64,000 nucleotides of DNA from assembly GCA_020466095.1 (NCBI GenBank), contig CM035807.1:9768697-9832696 (forward strand), written 5' to 3'. Within the stretch, counting starts at the first letter, position 1, and the number at the start of each line of letters is the position of its first letter. Source of the DNA: Chlorops oryzae (taxonomy: Eukaryota; Arthropoda; Insecta; Diptera; Chloropidae). This document shows, in pieces, positions 33,134 through 44,215 of this stretch. The position numbers and the translations under genes were made by a program. The notes beneath the pieces are model-generated. The model was not told the origin of the DNA, did no database searches, and saw only the letters and a program-made list of their open reading frames with translations.

Positions 33134-34269
33134 ACAGGTTGGCTGATAAGTCCCCGTCTAACAAAGAAAAACACATTTTTTTTGTCAAAATTCGTTTTTA
33201 TTATTCAACATAGTTCCCTTCAAGAGCGATACAACGATTATAACAACCTTCAATTTTTTAATACCATTTTGGTAGTACTCCTTCGGTTTTGCCTCAAAAT
33301 AGCCTCAGTTTCGGCGATCACCTCTTCATTGCAGCCAAATTTTTTCTTTGCGAGCATCCTTTTGAGGTCTGAGAACAAGAACAAGTCGCTGGGGGCCAGA
33401 TCTGGAGAATACGGTGGGTGGGGAAGCAATTCGAAGCCTAATTCATGAATTTTTGCCATCGTTCTCAATGACTTGTGGCACGGTGCGTTGTCTTGGTGGA
33501 ACAACACTTTTTTCTTCTTCATATTGGGCCGTTTTGCCGCGATTTCGACTTCAAACGCTCCAATAACGACATATAATAGTCACTGTTGATGGTTTTCCCT
33601 TCTCAAGATAATCGATAAAATTATTCCATGCCCATCCCAAAAAACAGAGGCCATTACTTTTGCCAGCGGACTTTTGAGTCTTTCCACGCTTCGGAGACGG
33701 TTCACCGATTGTTTTTGGTCAAATGTGAGCTCGCGGCACCCATTTTGCACAGAGCTTTTTCATATCAAAATATTTATGAATGATATGACCAACACGTTCC
33801 TTTGATATCTTTTAAGCCTCTGCTATCTCGATCAACTTCATTTTACGGTCATTCAAAATCATTTTGTGAATTTTTTTAGATGTTTTCGTCGGTAACCACC
33901 TCTTTCGGGCGTCCACTGCGTTCACCGTCTCCGTGCTCATTTCACCACGCTTGAATTTTGCATACCAATCAATTATTGTTGATTTTCCTGGGGCAGAGTC
34001 CGGAAACTCATTATCAAGCCAAGTTTTTACTTCACTGTATTTTTTCCCTTCAGAAAACAGTATTTATCAAAACACGAAATTCCTTTTTTCCATTTTTTTC
34101 ACAATAACAAAAGTTGCTTCACAAAAGACCTTATCTCACAAACTAATTGACTTACAGACGTCAAATTTTGACACGAATCATTTGAAGGTTGCCACTATAT
34201 AAAAATAAATGCATTTAATACTAGCGACGCCATCTATGTGTCAGACCGGGGACTTATCAGCCAACCTGT
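33134..34269 (-). mobile_element. mariner element, irritans subfamily, decayed (1136 bp)
   Basis: Terminal inverted repeats begin ACAGGTTGGCTGATAAGTCC on both ends, with a one-base deletion in the left copy. The TA target duplication is intact (33132-33133 and 34270-34271). These ends are those of irritans-type mariners such as the horn fly element. The right end continues GTCTGACACATAGATGGCG. The element is about 120-150 bp shorter than a full-length relative and its transposase is broken. Confidence 0.95.
33201..34093 (-). pseudogene. Broken mariner transposase
   Basis: The minus-strand frame starts with an ATG at 34093, shifts frame after about eight codons, and is interrupted repeatedly. 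The C-terminal third is still readable. HQDNAPCHKSLRTMAKIHEL carries the second catalytic Asp. LLPHPPYSPDLAPSD supplies the third, with the 34-residue spacing of D,D34D mariners. A frameshift follows near EAILRQNRR; the proper end lies in another frame and stops at 33201-33203. An internal deletion of roughly 130-150 bp sits just before GEPSPKRGKTQK. It removes the region with the first catalytic Asp. The copy cannot make active enzyme. Confidence 0.92.
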
Positions 34270-34271
34270 TA

Positions 34272-34613
34272 GATAAAGGTGTGAATAATACAATAACTAG
34301 TATAGCTGGTGTGGTACAACACTAACTGCAGGTCGTATGGTTAACCCTGAGTACATTCCCAAATGGTTTCTGCACTTCCAATTTGACCCCATACCCGAAT
34401 TATGTATTGGTGGACATTTGGCTGGCGTCCGAGGGTTTGCCAAGCCCGAAATATAAAATCATAAATGATTCCCCCAAGATAAATCCAAAATTGATATTGG
34501 AAGGAGAAACATATGTACATATATCCCTCTTGATGAGCTTCTTTAGTACGCCACTGCTGCCTATGCATGCCATAACATGTCTGGCATATCAACATGTGTG
34601 GCATTTTGAGTAG
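34272..34613 (+). other. Unidentified GC-richer segment, right of mariner
   Basis: This continues the segment at 32860-33133. Plus-strand frames read ITSIAGVVQH before a stop, then in another frame TAGRMVNPEYIPKWFLHFQF, then in a third PYPNYVLVDIWLASEGLPSP. The pattern is that of a frame-shifted old coding sequence, but I recognise no domain. Confidence 0.25.
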
Positions 34614-36570
34614 GTTCCTTCGATTTTTGACGTTTTTTGTATTTTTTTGTGCCGTCGTCAGTCAGTAGCGTTCTTCAGTGTTGATAATTCTCTCAGTTAT
34701 GCATAGCTAAGTACTTGTTAATAGAGACTTTTAAGCGTTTCGAAATAATCAGAAGTTCGGAGTTTTTCTAGCTTAAGAAAGACATTCCTAGAGGGGTAAA
34801 TACTTTTCGAACAACCTCCACAATTAGCTTGATAAGAATGTTTATAGATCAATTTTCAATACCCCGAACTGTCTGGGAGCGATTTATATTCATATTTATT
34901 TTTTTTATTTATTTATTTTTTATTTAAGCGTGGTCGTCCGTCTGGCTGGAAGCAATTCTTTTTTTTTTCTTTTATTTTTTATTTTTTTTTTTTTTTTTTT
35001 TTCGGAGACACTTGCGGTGTAGTGTGCTTTGTAATTTTCAATGAGAAGATAATTTAGTTATGAGCTTAAGCCGCGAATGCTATCACGTTTTATGACGTCG
35101 GCTTTTGTGAATGAATGAATGAATGAATGAATGAATGGCGAAAAAAAAGAATATAGTAACTCCGTGGCGCTTTTGTTTTCTTGAACGACTTCTTATTGTG
35201 TTGCTTTGATTATTCTCCCTTAGAATAGCATCACCTTTTAGCATTGAACCTTTTTGCAACCTTCAACGGGAGTTGAATTGGGTGTGCCATTGTCGATTGT
35301 TCTGCTAACATAGACATTTACATATCTCTCTAATTGAATTCTTTTGTATCACTTTATGTCAATGCCATTTCAAGAGGAAATTTTTCTTTATAGTCTTTAA
35401 CTTTTTTTTTGTTGTTTTGTATTCGATTGCAAACATGAGAAAATGTGAAAACCACCTACGATAATTTTCCATTCAAAAAAATCTAATAATATACCTACAT
35501 CGATGCGTTTGCATATGTAGATACATAAATAGGTAGGAGTTTTTTTGTTGGCAATTTTTTTCTGTTAAAAAAATTATGCTTGAATTATTCTAGCGTAATA
35601 TGAAATTCTGAAAATTTTCTGCGCCGAAAACATGAATTATAGATGACAATTTAATTAGGTTGCTGCCAAATGCGAAATCGCTTTGATAAATTTTGATTGG
35701 AGCTTATTATCATCCTGCATTCAAATAGATGCAATTGTTCTGATACAATTAGGCGGCGTGTGAAATGATTTATTGCCGTGCGTGGAAGGTGGTGCGGTGC
35801 GTTAAATTGTCGGCTTCTTGCAAGGGGTGGTGGTTTTCTTAGCTAATGTCTTCTTAAATGCATGTGCAGCCTATAGAGTTCATTGAACTGAAAAAGCTTT
35901 CGATTATGGTAATTTAATGACAATAAACTTCCTTCATTAAATAAATTGAAACAATAATTCGCTGTAAAAATTCATTCAAAAGTTTTTGACATTACAATTT
36001 GTGCTCATAATTACCCCTATAAAAAGAAACAATCAGAAAAAAAATTTTTTATCAATTTATGGTGTTATACAATACAAATTTAGTTGACATTTAATGGGAT
36101 CGAATTAAAATTTTTTTTTTACCTTGAAAGAATTTTTTGATTGTATTACATTTTATGTTGGTATTCCAGCTGATTATTATCACAGAATTCAAGTTCTAAA
36201 ACACAATTTTTCAATTACTGATAAAGTACTTGAGTTTTTTTCAAGGCAAAGAAAAAAAAAATTTAAAATACCGAGTTACATTGAATGGCTCGTTTAGGAA
36301 TTTATTCACCACAGACCTACATATGTATGTGGGAGAGTGTTAAAGAGATTCTATAAACTCCTTGGCGAACTAGTCGCTTTAGCTACATGAATGCAGAAGC
36401 TTTTTGCTCTGCAGTGTGGCTCAGTTCTTTGTAGGTCATAGTCCACGGTCCCCCCATCAAGACTTCTAGATTTCGATGATCAAAACGATCTGATGACACT
36501 CGATGTATTGAAATGTGAGCAGGTGTGTCGAGATGATTAGGCCGGTTCTGTTGACATTATAATGACAAGT
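34614..36570. other. Non-coding stretch
   Basis: It holds T-rich runs (34960-35005) and a (GAAT)7 microsatellite at 35109-35137. No gene or element ends are seen. Confidence 0.45.
35109..35137. repeat. (GAAT)7 microsatellite
   Basis: About seven uninterrupted tetranucleotide units. Confidence 0.9.
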
Positions 36571-36574
36571 TATG

Positions 36575-37346
36575 TAGAGAGTGAGAGAGAAGAGCGAGAG
36601 GGGAGAGAGAGAGAGAGAAAGAGAGAGAGAGCGAAAGGAGAGAGACCGAGAGAAAAAGAGAAGAGATAGGAAGAGAGACAGAGAGAAAAGATAGAGAGAG
36701 CGAGAGAGAGACAGAGAGAAAGAGAGAGAGAGCGAGAGGAGAGAGACAGAGAGAAAAGAGAGAGAGAGCAAAGAGAGAGAGAGAAAAGAGAGAGAAAGAG
36801 AGAAGAGAGAAAGAGAGAGAGAAAGGAGAGAGAGAAAGAGAGAGAAGAGAGAGAGAAAGAGAGAGAGAGAAGAGAGAGAGAAAGAGAGAAGAGAGAGAAA
36901 GAGAGAGAGAAGAAAAAAGAGAGAGAGAGGAGAGAGAGAGAGAGAAGAGAGAGAAGAGAGAGAAAGAGAGAGAGAAGAGAGAGAAGAGAAAGAAAGAGAG
37001 AAGAGAAAAAGAGAGAAAAGAGAGAGAAAGAGAGAGAAAGAGAAGAGAAAAGAGAGAGAAGAGAGAAAGAGAGAGAGAAAAGAGAGAGAAGAGAGAAAAG
37101 AAGAAGAAAGAGAAGAGAAAGAGAGAAGAAAGAGAGAGAGAAAGAGAAGAGAGAGAGAAAAAAGAAGAAAGAAAAAAAGAGAGAAGAAAAAGAGGGAAAA
37201 AATGAGAGAGAAAAAGAGAGAAAAAAGAGAGAGAGAGAGAGAGAGAAAGAGAGATAGAGAGAAAGAGAGAGATAGAGAGAAAGAGAAAGAGAAAGAGAAA
37301 GAGAAAGAGAAAGAGAGAGAGAAAGAGAAAGAGAAGAGAGAGAAGA

Positions 37347-37377
<31 letters not shown>

Positions 37378-37397
37378 GGGAGAGACAGAGAGAGTGA
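36575..37397. repeat. 820-bp GA/GAAA polypurine tract
   Basis: The plus strand is almost purely purine for about 820 bases, made of GAGAGA and GAGAAA words. Occasional GACAGA and GCGAGAG interruptions fall mostly in the first 200 bases. The long Leu/Ser open frames on the minus strand are artefacts of the repeat. It lies about 5.5 kb upstream of the CAP promoter. GAGAG is the GAGA-factor core site in flies. Confidence 0.95.
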
Positions 37398-37399
37398 GA

Positions 37400-38881
37400 G
37401 TGAACTTTTATTGAGGCACAGAAAAACAATAAAAAATTCTCTTAAAAGCCCAATACAAAGAACCTTCTGGAACCCTGAAAACATCAACAGACGAGAGTAG
37501 GCGTTTGTTTCATTCAAAATTAAATTAAAAAATTCTAAGGCGTTGAGTTATGATGGCATTGAATGAATTTGGTCCAAAGACCTGAAAGTGAAAATTTTTT
37601 GAATAGCCCAAAAAGTTCCCGAGAACAAATAACTAATTGCGTATCGCTTAAAATAACCGGTTCTAGAAGGTATAACTGTCTTCGCATCTCATTCGATTTC
37701 ACAGCTACGCTTTTGAATAGGATCGTTAAAATTTGATCACCATTCACGCGTGTCTTCATTTCCATGCAGATTATAAACTATCAATTCCAATAGAAATTGG
37801 AACTTTCAATAGAAGTAATCGCACGTGTATTCTGAAGGAACGCAGCTAGTGCAGTGTTCTTACTTATGTAACGACGAAGTGACTACTGAATACTTTACTA
37901 CATTTCATTTTAAGGCCTTTTTAAAGCTATGTACTTTTTTAAAAGTTCATCGACTTCCGTTGGCATTTAATCTATTCGAAGGCGCTTTTTATTATATACC
38001 ATTGTACCTACTTATAGCATTGGCTTTTATTTATTTGATATATAAAAACAACTCAATTATTGAATATTAAAAACACATACATACATACATCGAAAATTCT
38101 TGATTTGTTTTGCATCCTTCAAATCGAAAAACTCTTACATTTTGAAATAAATCGACGTGTTGAATGAATTTGGTCTCGAAAGCAAGGTCTGCAAATAAGT
38201 AAGGGTGGTAGAGACAGTCATGTACTTGATTTACTTGATGTATCTGTAGAGGTGAGCCTTGGGACGTCTCAGATCGTTGCCAAAAAGTTCAGATTGATGA
38301 AGGAAGGTTTTGAATGTGGTTGAAGATCATTCGGTAGGGATTCTTTGGGGCGTCTTAAATTAGTAATTTTTCAAGTGCATCTTTTCAAAAGACTTTTCAG
38401 ACTTATCGAAAAATGTATCAGGGATCAAAAAACAGTAAAATATTTGACCTTGATATGAAATAGTGAAAATATTCTATGCAGATATCGGAAGGTTAAAGCG
38501 AGAGATTGTCAACCTCTGCATTGTACAACAATTGATTCCATGGAATCTTGGATATAAGTAGAATATAAAAAGGTTACGGGCACTGCCAGTTTGAATGACT
38601 ATTCGGAGTTTTTGGTGCCGGCTCTAGGCCTTGTTACATGAAATCTTAGAGACAGCATTTCCGATTGTAGACAACCCGACATTAGTAATTCGTATCTCCC
38701 TTCATCATTGATAATTTCTATTAGAAAGAAGAATTATCTTTCAATTTTGTGCGGTCGATCTTGCTTGATTCTGAACATTAAGCACAGATGCACAAACGTG
38801 AAATCCGCTCTACAAAAGATATACCGCGAATAATGATATCATTTGAATTCATTAATTTTATCACTGAATCGCTAATGTAAA

Positions 38882-38912
<31 letters not shown>

Positions 38913-40019
38913 GGAGGCAAATGATCACATGCACGAGCTTCTCAAGCGCTGCAAGTAGATATTAATGAATTTATTTTTTATATTCGTATAGCTTCATTAG
39001 ACAAAATTTCGTCTGCGCCGAGGCGTTGGAAAGATTGAGAGCAGGTTCCGATTTTTTAACGCCTCTCTTCCTTACAAAATTCAAAAACATAAAATCGAAA
39101 TATTTTAATTTCTTTTTATAACCCTTAAATCGCAAAAATTAATTTTAAAATCAAAAATAAAAAACAAAAACAAAAACCGAGCCATCGCATTATCTCCGGC
39201 TTTATTGGCTTGGCCGGCGGATAATGTGAAATTTTTATAAAAAAAATTATCAGGCTTAAATGTTGTCTCAAATATACATAAATATATGTATTGACAGTTT
39301 ACAGAGAAGCTTTTAATTTTATTTAGAATAATTTATTTTTATTCAAAAATATGTTGAGATATAAAACCAATTCATGACTCTCATGAACAAATCAAACGAA
39401 AAACAATTCACAATTTTTGTCAACAAATTAATTTGAAATTGTAAAAGAATTCACTCAAATTTGAGAAAACAGAAATTCAATTTTATTGGGGCTAGTGTGG
39501 GATCTATGTAATGACTTTGTGTGACAGTTGCTATGTCTAATCGAACGGAACTGGTATTTGAAATTGTTTGTTGATCTGTTGAAATTTTGCTCAGTCATTT
39601 TTTATCAATAAAATGGGCCGAGCGAGAATTTGAGTGCTTAAAAAAAGAAAAAATATATAACATATAATATATTCAATATATAGATACATATATATTTATT
39701 CAATATAAAGATATATATATGTATATTGAAATAAAAACCAGAGCATTGAAATTATTCCACGAATCTCTTTTTTTTTTTTTATTGAATAAGAAATATTTCC
39801 AAAAAAGCAAAAATATTTTAATGAAATTTGATCAGAAATTCTGAGAGCAGGTTTGATATGCCTATAAAAATATGTAATAGATATAATCTTTGAAAACAGG
39901 AACTCTTTCTTCCTGTTAACAGAAGAAAGTCAAGGGGAACACTCAAAAAGAAGAGACAAAATTGTATGAGATCGCTGCCTATGCAAGCTTTTTGAAAACT
40001 GTAACGATAACATTCAAAT
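37400..40019. other. Non-coding stretch
   Basis: Apart from a T-run at 38889-38912 and TA-rich simple sequence at 39640-39735, I see no element or gene. Confidence 0.4.
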
Positions 40020-40345
40020 TTCGTTTTTATGATTTTCATAACAGACCCTGGTACTGGAGGTACCCCTAAAATTGGTTCGATTGGGTCCATTCTCGAACTT
40101 ATTCCTACTCATGTCCCCGCAATCAAGCATAACGAATTTCTTCAAGATCTGGCAACTCCTTCGATAAGAAAACAGTATACAGACGGACACACAGACGGAC
40201 AGATAATGTCTAAATTGATTCTCCTGGTGACCTTGATCATTTCGATACATATTTTTGATGGCCTATCTATCTCGACTGGTTCTGGGTTTTACACACAACC
40301 ACCACACAAACGTAATATACCCTTGACCCGGAGAGTGTCGTGTTT
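40020..40345 (+). repeat. Fly dispersed repeat with ACAGACGGAC motif, 5'-truncated copy
   Basis: It matches the last third of 60455-61310: ATAACAGACCCTGGTACTGG, AACTCCTTCGATAAGAAAAC, ACAGACGGACACACAGACGG, ATGTCTAAATTGATTCTCCT, ATCTCGACTGGTTCTGG and a CGTAATATACCCTTGACC end. This kind of CAGACGGAC...GGTATA repeat is common in fly genomes. I leave its class open. Confidence 0.7.
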
Positions 40346-40971
40346 ATCCACGAAAATGCCTTGTTCTGTCGCTGCTTTCAGTTAACCTCTGTTAAGATAC
40401 TTTGGACATATTCTAGATTACAATCACTTGATTTCCGCTATTCATATCATTCGTTGTGCTTCCACTAATACCAATGTATTTTCCATTTTTCCGAACCCTA
40501 TACCACATGCTCCCATTTATTTATAATAACACTTTACTTCAAGCCTTTCATTCACCATTGGTGATGCTCAGAATTCGATGTTCCCTGATAGATCTTTTCG
40601 ATTATTTGCGTCATGATGAGCATTGCTCAAAATCTGACTCCCATTCATGTGCTTCAATGTAAAATTAAATTAATTTTCTAAAGCTAAAACGCTATGATGA
40701 TCAAGCTTTAAAGCGCGCAAAAGTTTGAAAAATTATGAGATTTTATATCGACAACTCAATCAAGTTCTCTTTCGTTTTGTGAATTCGTTCAATTGTCTTC
40801 TGATTTACCTTGAAAAATAGCAAAAGATACGAAAAATAATCTAAGCGTTCGTCACGTTTTTGTGATTTTTCCGACTTAAGCTTAAAATCGTCATCAACTT
40901 AAAGCTTAAAATTTATTTTTTTTTTGCTTATGTTTTTTGTTTTTCTTCACATCAAATCAAATTTGAGACCA

Positions 40972-41225
40972 GCCACGACTAGTTCTTCCCGATAGCCCTA
41001 TAAAGCTTAGACCAAAACTCGTACTAATCCAAGTCCTTAATGACCCTGCAGTAAATGTCGCTAGTGCTAGAGTCACTATTGCACTGGTGTCCATGTCACC
41101 AGTACTAGTGACCAACTCTACCCGTGCCATTACGTTTTCCAATTGACATTTTGTATGAACGTACATATATGCGAGAGGACACCAGTCGACGCTGGAACCA
41201 GTGATGCAGTAGAGACAACGGCGTC
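40972..41225. other. ACTGGTG/ACTAGT-rich segment, GC-richer
   Basis: It contains repeated CACTGGTGTCC, CACCAGTACTAGTGACC and GGACACCAGTCG words in both orientations. It may be a small inverted-repeat element. The open frame on the minus strand (41166-40957) shows no family motif. Confidence 0.3.
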
Positions 41226-41234
41226 AAATATAAG

Positions 41235-41521
41235 GGGGATTCACAAATGCGTGTTAAATATGTTGGAAAGTAGGAAAATCGGAAAATTGCGACTTCTTAA
41301 AAAATTTTTCAACTTTTTTTGCACCTTGCACAGCTTTTTAAGCAGATAAAGTTTTCCGATTTTCCGACTTTACTATATTCCGACGCCTTTGTGAATACCC
41401 CTATAGTTTCACACGTTGGAAAGTCGGAATATCGGAAAATTGCGCAATTTAAGCAGATAAAAATTTCCGTTTTTCCGACTTTACTATTTTCCGACGCCTT
41501 TGTGAATACCCCTTATGTAAT
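41235..41521. repeat. GGGGTATTCACAAAGGC-family MITE, one and a half copies
   Basis: GGGGGATTCACAAATGCG opens at 41234, and the inverted GCCTTTGTGAATACCCC closes at about 41401. A second half-unit with GGAAAGTCGG...TCCGACTTTACTATTTTCCG ends at 41521 with the same terminus. The interior repeats TCGGAAAA/TTTTCCGA words. The same family is at 58015-58141. Confidence 0.7.
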
Positions 41522-41532
41522 AAAATTGCAGA

Positions 41533-41905
41533 TTGCTCGCTAGTTCAGTGTATAGAGCTTGCAGCTAGCAATCCAAAACTCGGGAGCTCGAATCTCAACT
41601 CAGGCGAGCGGTAAATTAAAAAATTTTATTTAAATTTTTTTTTTTTTTTGTATAAGTATTGCTTGTTTGCTTCACATCTCTGAGCGTAGAATAATTTTTT
41701 ACTTTTAATTATTTTGGAATTTCAAATATAACTATTTTTCCACTTTTTCTCGCCTGCACGGGTGTTCGAAGACGAGCCTTCGGATTAATGAGCGGACATC
41801 CTAAGCCCTGTGGTTCGCGTATAGCAAATTTATAACATTAATGGTCGAGAAACGCGAACTGTAGACGCCCTCGTTGACCATGTCCATAGTTACATTCTAC
41901 ATACT
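41533..41905. mobile_element. Composite repeat with two opposed tRNA-like modules, copy 2
   Basis: At 41533-41607 GCTCGCT pairs with GGCGAGC as a seven-pair acceptor-like stem. GTTC/GAGC makes a D-arm-like stem, and GAGCTCGAATCTC is B-box-like; the anticodon arm and T stem do not fit. On the minus strand of 41750-41825 GGGCTTAGGATG and CTTCGAACACC form a second module. The tail GAACTGTAGACGCCCTCG, then TTGACCATG, matches copy 1 at 7.7 kb. Confidence 0.55.
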
Positions 41906-41959
41906 GTCCGTGTCTCTGGTTCTTTCGTCTCTGGTGGCAGCACTGGTGACATATGGGTC

Positions 41960-43168
41960 AATTTGCTCCGAATTTACTGCAGGGAAAGCTTAAATAATAC
42001 AATCAAATATTTTTGTTTTTTTGTCTATTTTCAAATTATTCATTCTTATGTCTTCCGAATCCAACGAGGTCGACCAGTTCACTTTGAGCACTGTGTAGTC
42101 TTTTTCTGTTCGATGTTGATGCTTTATTTTTCCATCTTTTCGATGGAGGCAGATTAAATTTTTTAATCGATTATCGTGCAACTATCTATTCTAATTAAGC
42201 GGCACGTTTCTATGAGATACGATATCGATATGCCTACATGTGAAATCATAATAATTTATTCGATTTCGAATTTCTTTGCATTCGCAAAGTCTGAGGCACT
42301 GCAGGGTCTTCTTAATTAACTGTTGACAAGTAAACATTTTGACCGTTTTGAGAAAAATTTTTTTTTTGTTATTGAGTCTAAATTTGAAACCAGTTAAAAT
42401 AAATCTTTATTCATCGGTTCTATATATTTTCGAAGTTCTCGACTTTTGGAGCGAAAAATTAATTTTTTAGTAGCAAGTCGATATGTCGAATATTGAATTT
42501 TTGCCATCTATCATCAGACCGTTCTCTTAAAGTTCAATTTTGGTGGTCGAATGTCTGTTGTTGTTTTTCTCCCTTATTCAAAGAATTGTTTTTTTTTTTC
42601 GGTTGACTCCAGACGAGATCGATTGCCTCTATGAGTCAAGAAATGTTCTTTTTTTACCATTTAAAATGGCCATATAAAAAAATGCTCTTGGATACAAATT
42701 CAAAATGTGGGCATCGAACTGTTTTGTTCCATCATTTATTTTCGGAATTGAAAAATCAAAATTTTAATTAGTCGCTTGAACTTGAAAAACTTCAAATAAG
42801 TTAGTCAAGGCTTGTAGATTTAGAGAAAAGATAAAATCTATCAAATGGTAATTTTCATAAATTTATTCCAAAGGGAGAACTTTTATGTTCGATGGTAGCT
42901 TTCGACCATTTCAAATACTGAAATAAAAAAATAAATAAATAAAAAATACAAAAAAAAAAAACAAATTAAAAGATATTCATCTATGTAATACACTAAGATG
43001 GTCTGAGATTGTCTTTTTCTTAATCTCGCTGCCATTTTGTATGAACGTAGTTTTTTTTTTGGATAGGCAGAATATTTTCGAAAAGTTCCATCCTTGAGCT
43101 CTTTTGTCGGCCTCGGGTCATATTGCGAAGGTAAGAAAAAGGATGCAATTTTTAAAATTTTTTAGACT
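41960..43168. other. Non-coding stretch
   Basis: AT-rich sequence with no recognised gene or element. Confidence 0.4.
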
Positions 43169-43180
43169 TATATTCCCGAA

Positions 43181-43316
43181 GACGGCCTCAGTGCCGTAGT
43201 TGGCTGAAATGTCAATTTACGAAGCGTGAAGCCCTGGGTTCGGCTTATGGTATCACAATGGTTCCATGAGGCCTAAGTGTGTCAACCTTCATGGTGGCAG
43301 CCACTTTAATCTAACC
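43181..43316 (+). mobile_element. Short tRNA-derived SINE with perfect target duplication
   Basis: The 12-bp duplication TATATTCCCGAA is at 43169-43180 and 43317-43328. The body is 136 bp. It has a head GACGGCCTCAGTGCCGTAG, A-box-like TAGTTGGCTGAAATG and B-box-like CTGGGTTCGGC. The tail is GAGGCCTAAGTGTGTCAACC and GGTGGCAGCCACTTTAATC. It lacks the pyrimidine-rich middle of the 28995 copy. Confidence 0.9.
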
Positions 43317-43939
43317 TATATTCCCGAAAGTTGAAGGGATGTTTCCTTAGTATAATTGTTCTATCTAGAAATAGAGGAAAGTATGGTATGGATTTTTTCC
43401 TATTTCTTGGGACTCTATTTTTCCAATCTCTTCCGATTCCTACTTTTAATCAAGCGAAAAGATTCTTAGTATAGTGTGAAGTGGCCAGTGGCGTCTCTTA
43501 TCCCCATTAATCGCTCATGACATCCTTTGAAGCAGTATCAAAATCTTTGAGCATTAAAGACGCTTCATTTTTCAGTTATTTCTATAGACCTGCCTTTAAC
43601 CCTGCTGGTGCCTTAGGACCATTTGGTCCAAAATACAACATTTGTGAGGCCAATATCTGGAGATTCCATTCGTTATTGAAAACAGGGTAAAAAAATTTCC
43701 TGGCACCTTGAAGCAGTCCGGAAATTTGGGATATCACGCCCTTGCTTATCAGAACCAAGCTAAGAATGGGAGGTGTGTACCTTTGTCATCACATATTTAC
43801 CATCATAAGTGGTAGGAGCGTGAGAAAAATCTCAAACACAGCTGTGATATTGCACGTGTTCAGCGATTTCCAGGTTTAAGTTATACTTAAGATCTCTGAA
43901 TCATTGTTGCTTTTTTTTTTTTTTTTTAATAGCTAGCCC

Positions 43940-44215
43940 TAGCTCAAGGGCAGCACTCAGACATAATTTGTCCATTGTACTGACCCAAGATGGCATAAAT
44001 TTTACAGAGACTTTCCCGTTCTACGAATAAACCTTAAGAGGTCCCTGAAAGATAGGGAAAGAGAATTCTTTCCATACAAGTCTCCTTCGCATGAAAACAG
44101 GACAGTGGAACATGGAATGCTCCGCTGTCTCCTCATCCTCTTCTCTGCAGCAGAGGCAGTCGGTTGGCAGAGGTTGTTTGGTCTTGCCTGAATCTGTTCA
44201 AACATTTGATTTACG
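43940..44215 (-). pseudogene. Non-LTR retrotransposon remnant, C-terminal zinc-knuckle region
   Basis: On the minus strand one frame reads CLCCREEDEETAEHSMFHCP, the Cys-Cys-Glu-Thr-Ala-Glu-His-Cys-Pro pattern found after the reverse transcriptase in R1/I/jockey-type LINEs. It is followed by VFMRRRLVWKEFSFPIF and a stop. Only this end is preserved. The overlapping 67-residue frame is out of register with the motif. Confidence 0.7.

Noticed and set aside
36466..37517. Leu/Ser-rich open frames of up to 315 residues on the minus strand
   Set aside because: They are translations of the GA/GAAA polypurine tract; all frames of the tract are open.
41533..41607. Possible functional tRNA gene
   Set aside because: Acceptor and D-arm pair, but the anticodon arm and T stem do not; it sits in a repeat with a second copy.
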